Source: Marinomonas aquimarina (GTDB lineage Bacteria > Pseudomonadota > Gammaproteobacteria > Pseudomonadales > Marinomonadaceae). From it: a DNA stretch of 64,000 bases. Positions 17,920 to 26,981 of the stretch are shown in pieces. A model generated the notes under the pieces. That model was not told where the DNA came from and ran no database searches. It saw only the letters and a list, made by a program, of their open reading frames with translations. Positions within the stretch are counted from its first letter, which is position 1, and the number at the start of each line of letters is the position of its first letter. The stretch lies in contig NZ_FLOC01000002.1 in NCBI RefSeq assembly GCF_900089755.1, forward strand, positions 284,635-348,634, written 5' to 3'. The translations under genes were made by a program, and so were the position numbers.

Positions 17920-19509
17920 TTACAACTCACGCGAGGCAAGGAACTCATCATAGTTACCTTGGAAGTGCTCAACCTTGTGATCTTTAATATGCAAAATCTC
18001 TGTTGCCAAAGAGGATACGAACTCACGGTCATGGCTGACGAAAATCAGCGTACCTGGGTACATTTCCAAGGCCATGTTAAGGGATTCGATCGATTCCATA
18101 TCCAAGTGGTTGGTCGGCTCGTCCATCAATAGCACATTGGTTTCTTCTAGAATCAACTTACCAAAGATCAAGCGGTTCTTCTCACCCCCAGAACACACTT
18201 TCGCTTTCTTGTTAAAGTCATCCGCGGAGAACAACATACGACCAAGGGTCGCACGTACGACCTGATCATCGTCGCCGTCTTTACGCCATTGTGTCATCCA
18301 GTCAAACAGTGTCATGTCATTGTCGAACATGTCATTGCTGTCTTGTGGGCAGTAACCTAGGGTCGCGTTTTCGGCCCACTTGACGGTACCTTCTTGTGCT
18401 TCAAGCTCGCTCATAAGACAACGCAACATGGTGGTTTTACCCACACCATTTTCACCAAGAATCGCTATACGCGCACCCGCTTCAAGCATCAGGTTAGCGC
18501 CAGTGAAAAGCTTTTCACCTTCAAAGCCATGACCCAGGTTTTCAAGGATCAATGCCTGACGGTGCAGCTTCTTCTGCTGTGTAAAGCGAATAAATGGGTT
18601 TTGACGGCTAGAAGGTTTGATGTCTTCCAGTTTGATTTTTTCCAACTGACGAGCTCGCGAAGTCGCTTGTTTCGCTTTCGATGCATTGGCCGAGAAACGT
18701 GCCACGAATTGCTTAAGGTCTGAAATTTGTGCCGATTTCTTCGCGTTGGCCGCCATCATGGTTTCACGGGCCTGAGCCGATGCCAGCATGAAATCATCGT
18801 AATTACCAGGGTAAACACGTAGCTCACCGTAATCGATGTCGGCCATGTGCGTACATACAGAGTTTAGGAAGTGACGGTCGTGGGAGATGATCACCATGGT
18901 CGACTTGTACTGGTTCAACATGTCTTCCAACCAACGGATCGAGTCGATGTCCAAGTTGTTGGTCGGCTCGTCCAGTAGCAGAATATCTGGCTCAGAAAAC
19001 AGTGCCTGTGCTAGCAGCACACGCAGTTTCCAACCTGGAGCCACTTCGCTCATTGGGCCGAAGTGTAGGGCTTCATCAATACCGGCACCCAATAGGATTT
19101 CACCGGCTTTACTTTCTGCACTGTAGCCATCCATTTCCGCAAAGTCGCCTTCCAGCTCGGCTACTTTAATACCGTCTTCTTCGCTCATTTCTGGCAAGCT
19201 GTAAATGCGGTCACGCTCTTGCTTCACTTCCCAAAGCTCTTTGTAACCCATGATTACCGTATCGATAACCGAGTATTCTTCAAACGCGAATTGGTCCTGA
19301 TTTAGCTTACCCACACGAATGTTTGGGCTTACAGAAACGTTACCTGATGTTGGAATCAAGCTGCCGTCGAGAATCTTCATGAAGGTGGATTTACCACAGC
19401 CGTTGGCACCGATTAGGCCGTAACGGTTGCCATCACTGAATTTCACGGAGATGTTTTCAAAAAGAGGTTTGCTACCAAACTGCATGGTAACGTTAGAAGC
19501 TACGATCAT
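17920..19509 (-). CDS. ybiT: ABC-F family ATPase YbiT
   Basis: A 529-residue soluble protein with two ABC domains and no membrane segment, nearly collinear with E. coli YbiT (begins [20 protein letters not shown]). ABC-F proteins bind the ribosome exit site and act as translation factors. Walker A motifs are GANGCGKST and GENGVGKTT. Walker B motifs are [13 protein letters not shown] and [12 protein letters not shown]. The linker between the domains (about residues 240-315) is rich in basic residues ([18 protein letters not shown]). The first signature is degenerate (APGWKLR) as in YbiT, and the second is CSGGEKNR, with Cys in place of Leu. It stands alone downstream of a hairpin. Confidence 0.93.
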   Translation of the reverse strand: MIVASNVTMQFGSKPLFENISVKFSDGNRYGLIGANGCGKSTFMKILDGSLIPTSGNVSVSPNIRVGKLNQDQFAFEEYSVIDTVIMGYKELWEVKQERDRIYSLPEMSEEDGIKVAELEGDFAEMDGYSAESKAGEILLGAGIDEALHFGPMSEVAPGWKLRVLLAQALFSEPDILLLDEPTNNLDIDSIRWLEDMLNQYKSTMVIISHDRHFLNSVCTHMADIDYGELRVYPGNYDDFMLASAQARETMMAANAKKSAQISDLKQFVARFSANASKAKQATSRARQLEKIKLEDIKPSSRQNPFIRFTQQKKLHRQALILENLGHGFEGEKLFTGANLMLEAGARIAILGENGVGKTTMLRCLMSELEAQEGTVKWAENATLGYCPQDSNDMFDNDMTLFDWMTQWRKDGDDDQVVRATLGRMLFSADDFNKKAKVCSGGEKNRLIFGKLILEETNVLLMDEPTNHLDMESIESLNMALEMYPGTLIFVSHDREFVSSLATEILHIKDHKVEHFQGNYDEFLASREL

Positions 19510-19529
19510 GGGGTATCCAGAAATTGAGA

Positions 19530-19549
19530 AAGCCCCAATGAAGGGGCTT
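19530..19549 (-). terminator. Hairpin between the TPR-protein operon and ybiT
   Basis: The stem aagcccc/ggggctt with a six-base loop, followed on the minus strand by tttctcaattt, could end the five-gene operon upstream. It also lies in the ybiT leader about 20 bases before its start, so attenuation is an alternative. Confidence 0.45.
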
Positions 19550-19641
19550 AGTGATTGATGGCCGTACTATAAAGCCTGTGTATGAAATGTCTATGGCATT
19601 GATGAAAAAGTCATCATTTTTCACCAAGCCAAACCGCCTCA

Positions 19642-20283
19642 CTACTTCAGCGCTTTGTTCACTTTTTCCATCAGAGCCTCAATTTCTTTGTGGCGACCTT
19701 GATCGGCTAATGGGCGATCGGCACGTGGTGCGGCCTGCTGCGCCATGACGAGGTATTTTTGCGCTTCACTGTACTGTTTCTCATCGTACAAAAACTCAGC
19801 GTAGAAATAGTTACCGTCGATGCCTTGTGGATTTAGCTTGAGCGACTCTTGCAGCAGTTGTTGCGCTTTATCATCGCTGCCAAAGCCAATCGGCCAGCCT
19901 GGTACTTTGTGGTACAACACACCAAGACTCGTGTAAGCAGAACCTTGCAAGGCATGCGGATCTTGTTCAAGAGCCTGTTCAAAGCTGGCTTTGGCCGCTT
20001 TGGCTAACGACAAAGCACCTAAGCCCCCTTTAGCGCCCGCCGTACTGGATTGAATGATGCCCAGCCAAACACGGTATTCGGTTTTTTCAGGCTGAGCCTG
20101 TACCATTTGCTCAGCCTGGCTCAGCAGCTGAGTAAACGCCGCTTCACGCACCTCCTCTGCTACCAAATAATTAATTTCGGCCCATGTTTTTTGTAGCGTA
20201 TGCAGCCCTTTGTCTGTCTCTTCAGCCCATGCTTGGCTGGCAATTCCAGCACATACTAGTACAGCAGATAGGATCTTTTTCAT
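19642..20283 (-). CDS. Secreted TPR-repeat protein
   Basis: A 213-residue exported protein with a signal peptide (MKKILSAVLVCAGIASQAWA-EET). At least two or three tetratricopeptide-like units are seen: AKAAKASFEQALEQDPHALQ, AQQLLQESLKLNPQGIDG and YFYAEFLYDEKQYSEAQKYL. The segment VLYHKVPGWPIGFGSDDKA between repeats is reminiscent of helical proteins of the TAtT kind, but I cannot confirm that. Its ATG overlaps the SDR stop by four bases, so it is the last gene of the thermostable-hemolysin operon. It probably scaffolds or chaperones something in the periplasm. The partner is unknown. Confidence 0.8.
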   Translation of the reverse strand: MKKILSAVLVCAGIASQAWAEETDKGLHTLQKTWAEINYLVAEEVREAAFTQLLSQAEQMVQAQPEKTEYRVWLGIIQSSTAGAKGGLGALSLAKAAKASFEQALEQDPHALQGSAYTSLGVLYHKVPGWPIGFGSDDKAQQLLQESLKLNPQGIDGNYFYAEFLYDEKQYSEAQKYLVMAQQAAPRADRPLADQGRHKEIEALMEKVNKALK

Positions 20284-21086
20284 AGTCGCTTCTCCTGAAA
20301 GGTCGGCGCGATAAAGCGCTTAATGATAGGCAGTTTCTTCAGCAAAGCTTTGTCGACTAAGCTTGGGAAAGCACCGTTGATTTTGACAAAAAGACGCTCA
20401 GGAAAGCCGATGAAGGCGCGAGATTGTCCCCCTTCAAGCAGCTCAATAAAGTGCTGAGCTACCACACTTGGCATATCCACTTGATTTCCCAGCGCCTCGT
20501 TCATGGCATTGGCCAACTCACTGTTGATCGCCGTGGCCGTGGCACGGGGAGCAAGGTAAGACACGCGAATATTGCTGTCTGCTAACTCACGCATTAGTGA
20601 CTCGGTAAAACCACGCAGACCAAACTTGCTGGCACAGTAAGCACTTTGCCCAGCAAAGCCGATACTGCCAAAGGCCGAACCGATATTCACGATTTGTGTT
20701 GGCTTATCTTGTTGTAACAATGGTAACAATGCCTGGGTTAGCAACATTGGCGCGACCAGGTTGGTCTCAATCAGCGACTCGATGGTCGTGCTACTGGTAT
20801 CCTCTAACATGGACAAATGACTGACCCCGGCATTGTTCACCAGCATGGTTAAGCCCCCAAGTTCCGCCACCTTGGTCACCAACGCCGTGCGCTCTCTGAC
20901 ACAGGATAAATCGGCACAGATAACATCGTGCTCACCCGGTAAACGACCCGCTAACTCATGCAACTTCATGCTATTGCGGCCCACTAAGATCAGGCTAACG
21001 CCTTTTTCGGCCAAAGCCGTAGCCAGTGCTTGTCCAATCCCGCCCGAGGCACCGGTCAGCAAGCAACGCTGATTGTCCCAGTTCAT
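20280..21086 (-). CDS. Short-chain dehydrogenase/reductase (SDR)
   Basis: A classical SDR of 268 residues, expected to oxidise or reduce an alcohol/carbonyl with NAD(P)(H). The start at 21086 is chosen because aaaggag lies six bases ahead; an ATG two codons earlier would abut that site. Motifs are TGASGGIG (11-18), NNAG (84-87), catalytic S137, Y150 and K154 (YCASK). R37 after the second strand (VGRN) suggests NADP(H). The C-terminal tail is basic and hydrophobic (FIGFPERLFVKINGAFPSLVDKALLKKLP), as in SDRs acting on lipids at a membrane. It lies in the five-gene operon, 11 bases after the di-iron enzyme gene. Confidence 0.88.
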   Translation of the reverse strand: MNWDNQRCLLTGASGGIGQALATALAEKGVSLILVGRNSMKLHELAGRLPGEHDVICADLSCVRERTALVTKVAELGGLTMLVNNAGVSHLSMLEDTSSTTIESLIETNLVAPMLLTQALLPLLQQDKPTQIVNIGSAFGSIGFAGQSAYCASKFGLRGFTESLMRELADSNIRVSYLAPRATATAINSELANAMNEALGNQVDMPSVVAQHFIELLEGGQSRAFIGFPERLFVKINGAFPSLVDKALLKKLPIIKRFIAPTFQEKRL

Positions 21087-21097
21087 AAGCATCTCCT

Positions 21098-21766
21098 TTA
21101 TGCCGCTTGCGCTGTCGCATGACTGTCCAGCGAGCGAAAAATATTGGCGTATAAAGTGAAGAACATCTTGGCAGTGTGAATGATCAGATCTTGCTCTTTT
21201 GGATCATCAATCTTATTCATCAGGTTCTCGAAGAAGACAATATGCTCTTGGTCCAAGGCACCATGAGAGCGCAGGTAACTAAAGGCGTTATCTGTTAAGC
21301 CCAACTTGTCTTGAATATGCTGGGCGGCGTTATCGGCAAGGGCCGTACTGGTACCTTCTAACACAAACACCATGCCGAAGAAGCCCAGTGGATTAACACG
21401 ATTCACCATATCGTAGGCATAAGACACCATTAATTCCGTCGCGGCGGCTGGTTGGCTGGCGCGGACTGCTTCTTTATCCATGCCACAGGCGGCGATGTCA
21501 TTTAGAATCCACTCTTGATGGCCCATTTCTTCTTCGATGTATTCACCGACCGCTTCACGTAGCCATTCTTTCGATTCCGGTAAGCGGCTGCCAACGGCCA
21601 TCAGCAGCGGCACCGTATGTTTCACATGATGGTAGGCCTGTGCTAAGAAAGCGACATAATCCTGTAAGCCTATTTCCCCTTGGAAACAGCGCTGAATGAT
21701 CGGGGAAGTCACTAAATATTGACGTTCCAATTGGGTTTCATTTTGTAGGCGTTGGTACAATGACAT
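21098..21766 (-). CDS. Heme-oxygenase-like di-iron oxidase (TenA/PqqC fold)
   Basis: A 222-residue all-helical protein of the iron-containing redox enzyme group, related in fold to TenA and PqqC. The likely metal ligands of heme-oxygenase-like di-iron oxidases are present: an E-x2-H pair (E80, H83 in EEEMGHQ), E137 (VLEGTS), and D172/H175 (LDQEH), with H168 nearby. Relatives catalyse unusual oxygen-dependent steps such as fatty-acid decarboxylation (UndA) or N-oxygenation. TenA-type thiamin salvage is unlikely, since its active-site Cys pattern is not seen. aggag lies before the ATG. It is placed between an AMP-forming ligase and an SDR, so a fatty-acyl or amino-acid derived substrate is likely. 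Confidence 0.8.
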   Translation of the reverse strand: MSLYQRLQNETQLERQYLVTSPIIQRCFQGEIGLQDYVAFLAQAYHHVKHTVPLLMAVGSRLPESKEWLREAVGEYIEEEMGHQEWILNDIAACGMDKEAVRASQPAAATELMVSYAYDMVNRVNPLGFFGMVFVLEGTSTALADNAAQHIQDKLGLTDNAFSYLRSHGALDQEHIVFFENLMNKIDDPKEQDLIIHTAKMFFTLYANIFRSLDSHATAQAA

Positions 21767-21776
21767 CTTCGATCTC

Positions 21777-23234
21777 CTAGTAATTTGCGCACTGATTGAT
21801 TTGATACAGACCCTGAATGCGATCGTCGAAATGCGCCAAAATTTGCTTGCGAATAAGTTTGCCAGTGCTGGTCACCAGCCCTTCAATGTGTTCCAACGGC
21901 TCAGATGACAGCAGCCAAGCGCCTATTTGGGCGTAGTCTGGTAACCCGCTATTCACCTTATCAATCACCGCTTGAATGGTGTCATGAGGCATGTCTGGTT
22001 GAAGTAACACCAGCAGCGCACCACAAAATGGCTGAGCGTCACCAAACACCATGACCGTTCGAAAACACTGAGTGGCCAAAAGCTCAGCTTCAACCCACTC
22101 AGGTGAAATATTGCGACCAAACGAGTTGATCAAGACGTTCTTACGGCGGCCTTCGATAGTGAGAAAGTCATCTTCTAAACGTACCAAATCGCCGCTGGCA
22201 AACTCTGTGGGATAAAAGCTCTCCGGCTGATTCATGTAGCCTAGAAACAAGTTGCCAGAAACAATCAACTCGCCGTTTTCTACACGCACTTGGGCGTGTG
22301 GCAGCAGCTTGCCAGCACTGCTTGCCTGGTCGGCTTCTGGTGTATTGAGCGATACCACAGAAGCACATTCGGATAAGCCATAGCCTTGGTATACAGGTAG
22401 GCCCAATGCTCGCGCTTGCTCAATAAGAGCTGCAGACACTTTACCGCCACCGACCGCAATAAACTGCAGCCATGTCGGTGGTTGCCAACCTTGATTACAG
22501 GCTAAGACCATGAAAGACAGCAGCTCAGGAACCAAAATCACACTGTTTGGCTGTTGCTGACTAATCAACGCTAGCATGGCTTGAGGCTCGACTAGACGGC
22601 TGCCTTGGAAACCACGCTCAGTTTGGCTAGCAAGATACACGGTACCTCCCACCATTAATGGTGCGTAAATACCAGCAATGTTTTCCAATAAGGTAGCAAG
22701 TGGCAGCAGACACAAGTGCTTAACCTGCTCGAGACCAATGCTTGAGGCGAGGGAACGAGCGACTGTTAGCTGCGATTCATTACTTAAACACACGCCTTTC
22801 GGGGTACCCGTTGTACCTGAAGTAAAGGTGATTTTATGCGTGCCCAGCGGCAAATGCGGCACAACAGCAGGATCCAAGCGCTGACTGAAGACCTGACTAA
22901 ATGGTGTTGGATGAGAGGTATCGGCCAAGATCTCAGCCTGAACTTGGCCCACCAGTAACAACTCAATCGCACTGGCTTGCAGTAGATATTGCGTTTGCTG
23001 CGCACTAAAGAATACTGGTACCGGCACACAACAAACCTTGGCTTGCTGGCAGGCCAGATCAAACAGCACCCATTCAATACCATTGTCCATAAACAGCGCA
23101 ACGCGGCTGACATTCTGCTGCTCTAACCAAGCTTGGCGAGCCTGCACCGCTTTCGCCAGCTCAGCGTAAGTCAGCTGATGATGACCATCGTCTAGGGCTA
23201 TTTGCTGCTGCCATGCAGCGGAAAAGTACCACAT
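21777..23234 (-). CDS. AMP-forming acyl/aryl ligase (ANL superfamily)
   Basis: A 485-residue adenylate-forming enzyme. It activates a carboxylic acid as acyl-AMP and probably passes it to CoA or another acceptor. Motifs: P-loop FTSGTTGTPKG (137-147), YQGYGLSECASV (A5), SGDLVR and GRRKNVLINSFGRNISPEWVE (A7-A8), and catalytic K459 in TGKLIRKQ (A10). The N-terminal region is shorter than in most long-chain acyl-CoA synthetases. The genome context shows only one base of overlap with the hemolysin-family gene (taATG). No acyl carrier protein gene is present. Fatty acid is the best guess at substrate. Confidence 0.88.
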   Translation of the reverse strand: MWYFSAAWQQQIALDDGHHQLTYAELAKAVQARQAWLEQQNVSRVALFMDNGIEWVLFDLACQQAKVCCVPVPVFFSAQQTQYLLQASAIELLLVGQVQAEILADTSHPTPFSQVFSQRLDPAVVPHLPLGTHKITFTSGTTGTPKGVCLSNESQLTVARSLASSIGLEQVKHLCLLPLATLLENIAGIYAPLMVGGTVYLASQTERGFQGSRLVEPQAMLALISQQQPNSVILVPELLSFMVLACNQGWQPPTWLQFIAVGGGKVSAALIEQARALGLPVYQGYGLSECASVVSLNTPEADQASSAGKLLPHAQVRVENGELIVSGNLFLGYMNQPESFYPTEFASGDLVRLEDDFLTIEGRRKNVLINSFGRNISPEWVEAELLATQCFRTVMVFGDAQPFCGALLVLLQPDMPHDTIQAVIDKVNSGLPDYAQIGAWLLSSEPLEHIEGLVTSTGKLIRKQILAHFDDRIQGLYQINQCANY

Positions 23235-23917
23235 TATAGATTCCTCAATGAGGCCAATAACGGATTGGCGCGGTTCTGTACAATCGTCATCAGGCCATGC
23301 AACTCTTTACGTTGATAAGCCACCTTGATGGAGGCTTCAATATCCAACACCAGCACTTCTGGCTCGTTGTCGTAGTAATGCCCCCATTCGGCTCGACCTT
23401 GCGCAATACAATCAACCGATGCCGGTGCCAGATACCTCATCGGAAAACCCAGTGCCGTCAGTAACTCACGGACTTTCGCAGTACCAGAAAAAACCAAGTG
23501 ACGGACATCCGTTAAATACAGTCCCATGACCACGGTCATGATCAGCGGCAGCGTAAAACGGGCACTTTGTGAATACAGGTTGCCCATCTCAGCAATTTGA
23601 TGACGGGAAGCGAAAATACCGATCTTGGCCAACACTTGAGTAATGGAATCGGGTAAGTATTGTTCGATAAATAACGGTACATCGGCACGGCGCACCCCAA
23701 CGGCAGCGCGCAATTGTTTCGTCTTAATACCGAGCAGTAGCGGGAGAAATGTTTGCAGATTGGCATCATAGCACTTGGCAAAACCAGCTTTGATGAAAGC
23801 CTCTAGCTCATCACGTGACGCCGCGTTCTGTGCTGCTGTGACAAATTCAAAGGCTTGTTGCGGCCCTTGAAGTCGGTTGGCCTTAACCGGTTGCTGTACT
23901 ACCAATGACTCTTGCAT
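23234..23917 (-). CDS. Thermostable hemolysin family protein
   Basis: A 227-residue protein matching the family named after Vibrio delta thermostable hemolysin. Family landmarks are DVPLFIEQYLPDSI (about 79-92) and the HQIAEMGNLYS motif (about 106-116), followed by a hydrophobic LPLIMTVVMGLYLTD segment. As I recall, the family sits with GNAT acyltransferase folds, and the EQYL and E-x-GNL motifs recall acyl-homoserine lactone synthases. That would make an enzyme, rather than a pore-forming toxin, the likelier role. There is no signal peptide. ggaggg precedes the ATG. It is the first gene of a five-gene operon. Confidence 0.82.
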   Translation of the reverse strand: MQESLVVQQPVKANRLQGPQQAFEFVTAAQNAASRDELEAFIKAGFAKCYDANLQTFLPLLLGIKTKQLRAAVGVRRADVPLFIEQYLPDSITQVLAKIGIFASRHQIAEMGNLYSQSARFTLPLIMTVVMGLYLTDVRHLVFSGTAKVRELLTALGFPMRYLAPASVDCIAQGRAEWGHYYDNEPEVLVLDIEASIKVAYQRKELHGLMTIVQNRANPLLASLRNL

Positions 23918-24017
23918 CGTCTGTCCCTCCTAATGGATAGAGACAGACTAAGCTTGAAACCTTATGGAAAACTTATGCGTTATTTAACAATGCTTTTATT
24001 GCGCAAAGTTTTGTAAC

Positions 24018-26075
24018 TCAATGCCCAGCGTTAGAGTCGTCTTGAGGTGCTTGGATCACCCCATCATGGGACTTTAGTTGGCTAAAAAAGTCACGGTAAT
24101 GAAGCGGCTTTGAGTAGAAATACCCTTGATACAAGCGACAGCCACGGTCATCTAACAGCTGCTTTTGCACTGAGGTTTCTACACCTTCAGCAATCACTTC
24201 AAGGTTAAGCTTTTTCGCCATCAAGAGAATCACATCCACAATCGGGGTTTGGTCCTCTAGCGTTGTGATATTGCTGACAAAGCTGCGATCAATTTTCAGC
24301 ACATTGATGGGCAGCTGATTGAGGTAGCGTAGAGAAGAGTAGCCGGTGCCAAAATCGTCCACCGAAAATGACACGCCCTGCTCTTGTAAATGCAACATAG
24401 TTTCTTTGGCATGCTTAAAGTTATTGATCAGCAGGTTCTCAGTAATCTCAAACTCAATATTAATGCCCTTTAGCTGATAACGCTCAAGGATCGGCAGCAC
24501 ACGCTGAATAAAGTCTGCCTGCATAAAGTGTGCAGGACTGATGTTAATGGACAGGTGGCGGAAGGTTTTTGGCAAGCCCTGTTGCTGCCAATGGCAGAGC
24601 AGCCGCAGTGACTCTTCTAGCACCCACTCTTCAATGACACTGATTTGCCCCGACTCTTCGGCCACCGAAATGAATTCCACAGGCGACACCATGCCTCGTT
24701 CGGGATGACGCCAGCGCAGTAACACTTCCGCGCCAGAAATTACCCCACCATTGGTCACTTGGGGCTGTAGCCAGAGTTCCAGCTGATTACGTTCAATCGC
24801 CTTATGCAGCCCTTCTTCCAATTGCCAGCGACTTTGCGCCTGTCGCTGCATACTGACATCGAAAAAGCGGAAGCCATTGCGACCATCGGCCTTGGTTCGA
24901 TAGAGCGCTGTATCTGCTCGACGTAAGACTTGGCTACTGGTGTCTTGTGGTTGCGGGAAAGTGGTTAAACCAATACTGGTTGAGCAGTGGATGAGATTTC
25001 GGCCAATTTGCACTGGCACCGAGATCATATCGGTGATGCTGGCAGCAATGTCCATTGCCAATTCCGCGGCCGTGTCTTCATCATAATCCAGCTGTGGCAA
25101 CATAATGACAAATTCATCGCCACCAAAACGCGCAATCGTGGCAGACTCGCTTAAGCCTCCTTTTAAACGCTGTGCCAAGGTCATCAGCAATTGGTCCCCG
25201 ACTTGATGGCCTAAGGAATCATTAATGGTTTTAAAGCGATCAATATCGAGATACAGCACTGAGCCGAACCCACCGTCCTGATCGACAATCGCAGCATCGA
25301 GGCGTTCGATAAACCTGCGCCGGTTAGCGAGTTCCGTGAGTGGGTCGTAATAAGCAAGCAGGGCCACTTGTCGACTGGCATCGTCTTTCTTCTGCCAGAT
25401 CTGCTCAACACTGTGAACCAGCTCTCCCAGCTCATCTGTCTTACGATAGGGCGTGCTCATGGGCTCTTGATCGGCGGCCTGATCCAGACGCGACACCCAC
25501 TGTGATATCTGCTGAATTGGCTTCGATAAGGCATTGTAAAACACCACGAACAAAATAATGCTTAACAATAGAGTGTAAATAAGCCCAGATAATGCCAAGG
25601 TAATGGCTCGATTCGTTAATCCCGCTGAGACAAAACGCTTATCCAACCAGACAACTAAGCGGCCATTACGACTTTGATTGGATGGAATGATAATCGGCTG
25701 TTCGATTTTTTCGCTGAGTCCCAGTACGGCAAAACTTAAATCAAACAAAAGGGACTGCTTTAACGTCTTCGATTTTTCTCTGGATTCAGCGATTTTATCG
25801 CCAAAGTCATCGTAAATGCTGGTGGCGGAAAACAGAGAGTCATCCACTAATAAATCTGCAATGGACTGGGTCTGTTCTGTGTCTAAGTTATAGATCGCAC
25901 TTTCAAGGTTCGGGTTGTAGAGCTGCAGCGAGCGCTCGATGCTTTCTTGCAGGCTATCACGCACATGATTAAGGTCTAGGTAAAATTGGAATAAGGCGGA
26001 TAAACCACCTAGCAAAAAAGATGTTAATAGAATGATCTTTGCTTGTCGGTAAGCAATCCTCTGCCCTAATTTCAA
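24018..26075 (-). CDS. Membrane GGDEF-EAL protein, c-di-GMP turnover
   Basis: A 685-residue inner-membrane protein. Helix 1 (about 15-32) and helix 2 (about 158-182) flank a periplasmic sensor of some 120 residues, followed by a HAMP-like linker, a GGDEF domain (FGGDEF intact, about residue 317) and an EAL domain with EVLLRWRHP in place of EAL and an intact DDFGTGYSSL loop. The inhibitory RxxD site before GGDEF is absent (SESA instead). Both activities could be present. It starts 19 bases after a periplasmic binding protein gene, as in the NspS-MbaA pair of Vibrio, suggesting that the binding protein reports ligand to this enzyme. Confidence 0.9.
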   Translation of the reverse strand: MKLGQRIAYRQAKIILLTSFLLGGLSALFQFYLDLNHVRDSLQESIERSLQLYNPNLESAIYNLDTEQTQSIADLLVDDSLFSATSIYDDFGDKIAESREKSKTLKQSLLFDLSFAVLGLSEKIEQPIIIPSNQSRNGRLVVWLDKRFVSAGLTNRAITLALSGLIYTLLLSIILFVVFYNALSKPIQQISQWVSRLDQAADQEPMSTPYRKTDELGELVHSVEQIWQKKDDASRQVALLAYYDPLTELANRRRFIERLDAAIVDQDGGFGSVLYLDIDRFKTINDSLGHQVGDQLLMTLAQRLKGGLSESATIARFGGDEFVIMLPQLDYDEDTAAELAMDIAASITDMISVPVQIGRNLIHCSTSIGLTTFPQPQDTSSQVLRRADTALYRTKADGRNGFRFFDVSMQRQAQSRWQLEEGLHKAIERNQLELWLQPQVTNGGVISGAEVLLRWRHPERGMVSPVEFISVAEESGQISVIEEWVLEESLRLLCHWQQQGLPKTFRHLSINISPAHFMQADFIQRVLPILERYQLKGINIEFEITENLLINNFKHAKETMLHLQEQGVSFSVDDFGTGYSSLRYLNQLPINVLKIDRSFVSNITTLEDQTPIVDVILLMAKKLNLEVIAEGVETSVQKQLLDDRGCRLYQGYFYSKPLHYRDFFSQLKSHDGVIQAPQDDSNAGH

Positions 26076-26094
26076 ACCAGTATTCCCTTAACGC

Positions 26095-26850
26095 TTAATT
26101 TGTCTGTAAGTAACGCGAGCGGATCTGATCATATAATCCATTCTCTTTAATCTGCTGTAAGCCATTATTAACGGTCGTCAGTACATGATCCGAGTTGGGG
26201 TAATCGCTACTGATACAAACATACAATGATAAACTCAATTCATCATGAAGTGGGGTCACTTTTAAATCTTTCTCGACGCCAAGCTGTTTGACGTAATATT
26301 GTGCCGGATAAGACGCCATATAGAGTAAATCGATGTTGCGGTAACGCACTGCCTTAATGGCACCAGACAGGTCTGGGGAAGTTTGATGGGCAATGTTCAA
26401 ACTCTGTAATTGCTTTTGCATGCCCCAACCATCGACCGTGACGACAGAATAGTCCGACAAGTCCAGTAGCTGAGTAATGTCATCGGTCACCAGTTCTTTA
26501 CGGCTGACGACCGCTCGACTGACCGCTGAAAGCTCGTCACTAAAGTACATATACTCTTCTCGGCCAGGTCGCTGCGAGCAAGACAAGGTGCCTAAAATCC
26601 GACCTTGTTCTATTGACTTAACCACCCGATTCCAGGGCATGGTCTTAAACTCTACAGACACGCCTTGCGACGCAAAGGCAGCACGGGTAACGTCCACATC
26701 AATACCACTGATTTGCTGAGTGTCCTCTGACACTATGATATAGGGAGGATAACTCACGACATAGAAAGTGAGCGCTTCTTGCGCGCGTAGGGTTGCAGAG
26801 CTAAACAAGCAAAGGCAAGAAGTAACGAGGGGGAACAGCGCTTTTTTCAT
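26095..26850 (-). CDS. Family 3 periplasmic substrate-binding protein paired with GGDEF-EAL
   Basis: A secreted amino-acid-type binding protein of about 251 residues. The preferred start is MKKALFPLVTSCLCLFSSAT at 26850, a proper signal peptide; ATG at 26859 is as good, and the frame is open to 26928 without a ribosome site. The fold begins LTFYVVSYPPYIIV and continues ISGIDVDVTRAAFASQGVSVEF, TMPWNRVVKSIEQGRI and ISSDYPNSDHVLTTVNNGLQ. No ABC permease or ATPase adjoins it. Instead the next gene, 19 bases on, encodes a GGDEF-EAL protein, so a sensory rather than transport job is likely. Confidence 0.85.
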   Translation of the reverse strand: MKKALFPLVTSCLCLFSSATLRAQEALTFYVVSYPPYIIVSEDTQQISGIDVDVTRAAFASQGVSVEFKTMPWNRVVKSIEQGRILGTLSCSQRPGREEYMYFSDELSAVSRAVVSRKELVTDDITQLLDLSDYSVVTVDGWGMQKQLQSLNIAHQTSPDLSGAIKAVRYRNIDLLYMASYPAQYYVKQLGVEKDLKVTPLHDELSLSLYVCISSDYPNSDHVLTTVNNGLQQIKENGLYDQIRSRYLQTN

Positions 26851-26981
26851 GAAAGTCATACTAAAGTGGACCGTTTGCAGTAGACATGTAGACGAGCTCA
26901 GATTAGTAAAGTTACCACAGCTCATCACTCAAAGGACACGTTTTAGCACATTATTTGAGCAACAAAATGTAAACGCTGACC

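Noticed and set aside
23234..23917. Reading the hemolysin-family protein as a pore-forming toxin
   Set aside because: No signal peptide or toxin-like repeat is seen, and it heads an operon of metabolic enzymes. An enzyme role is likelier.
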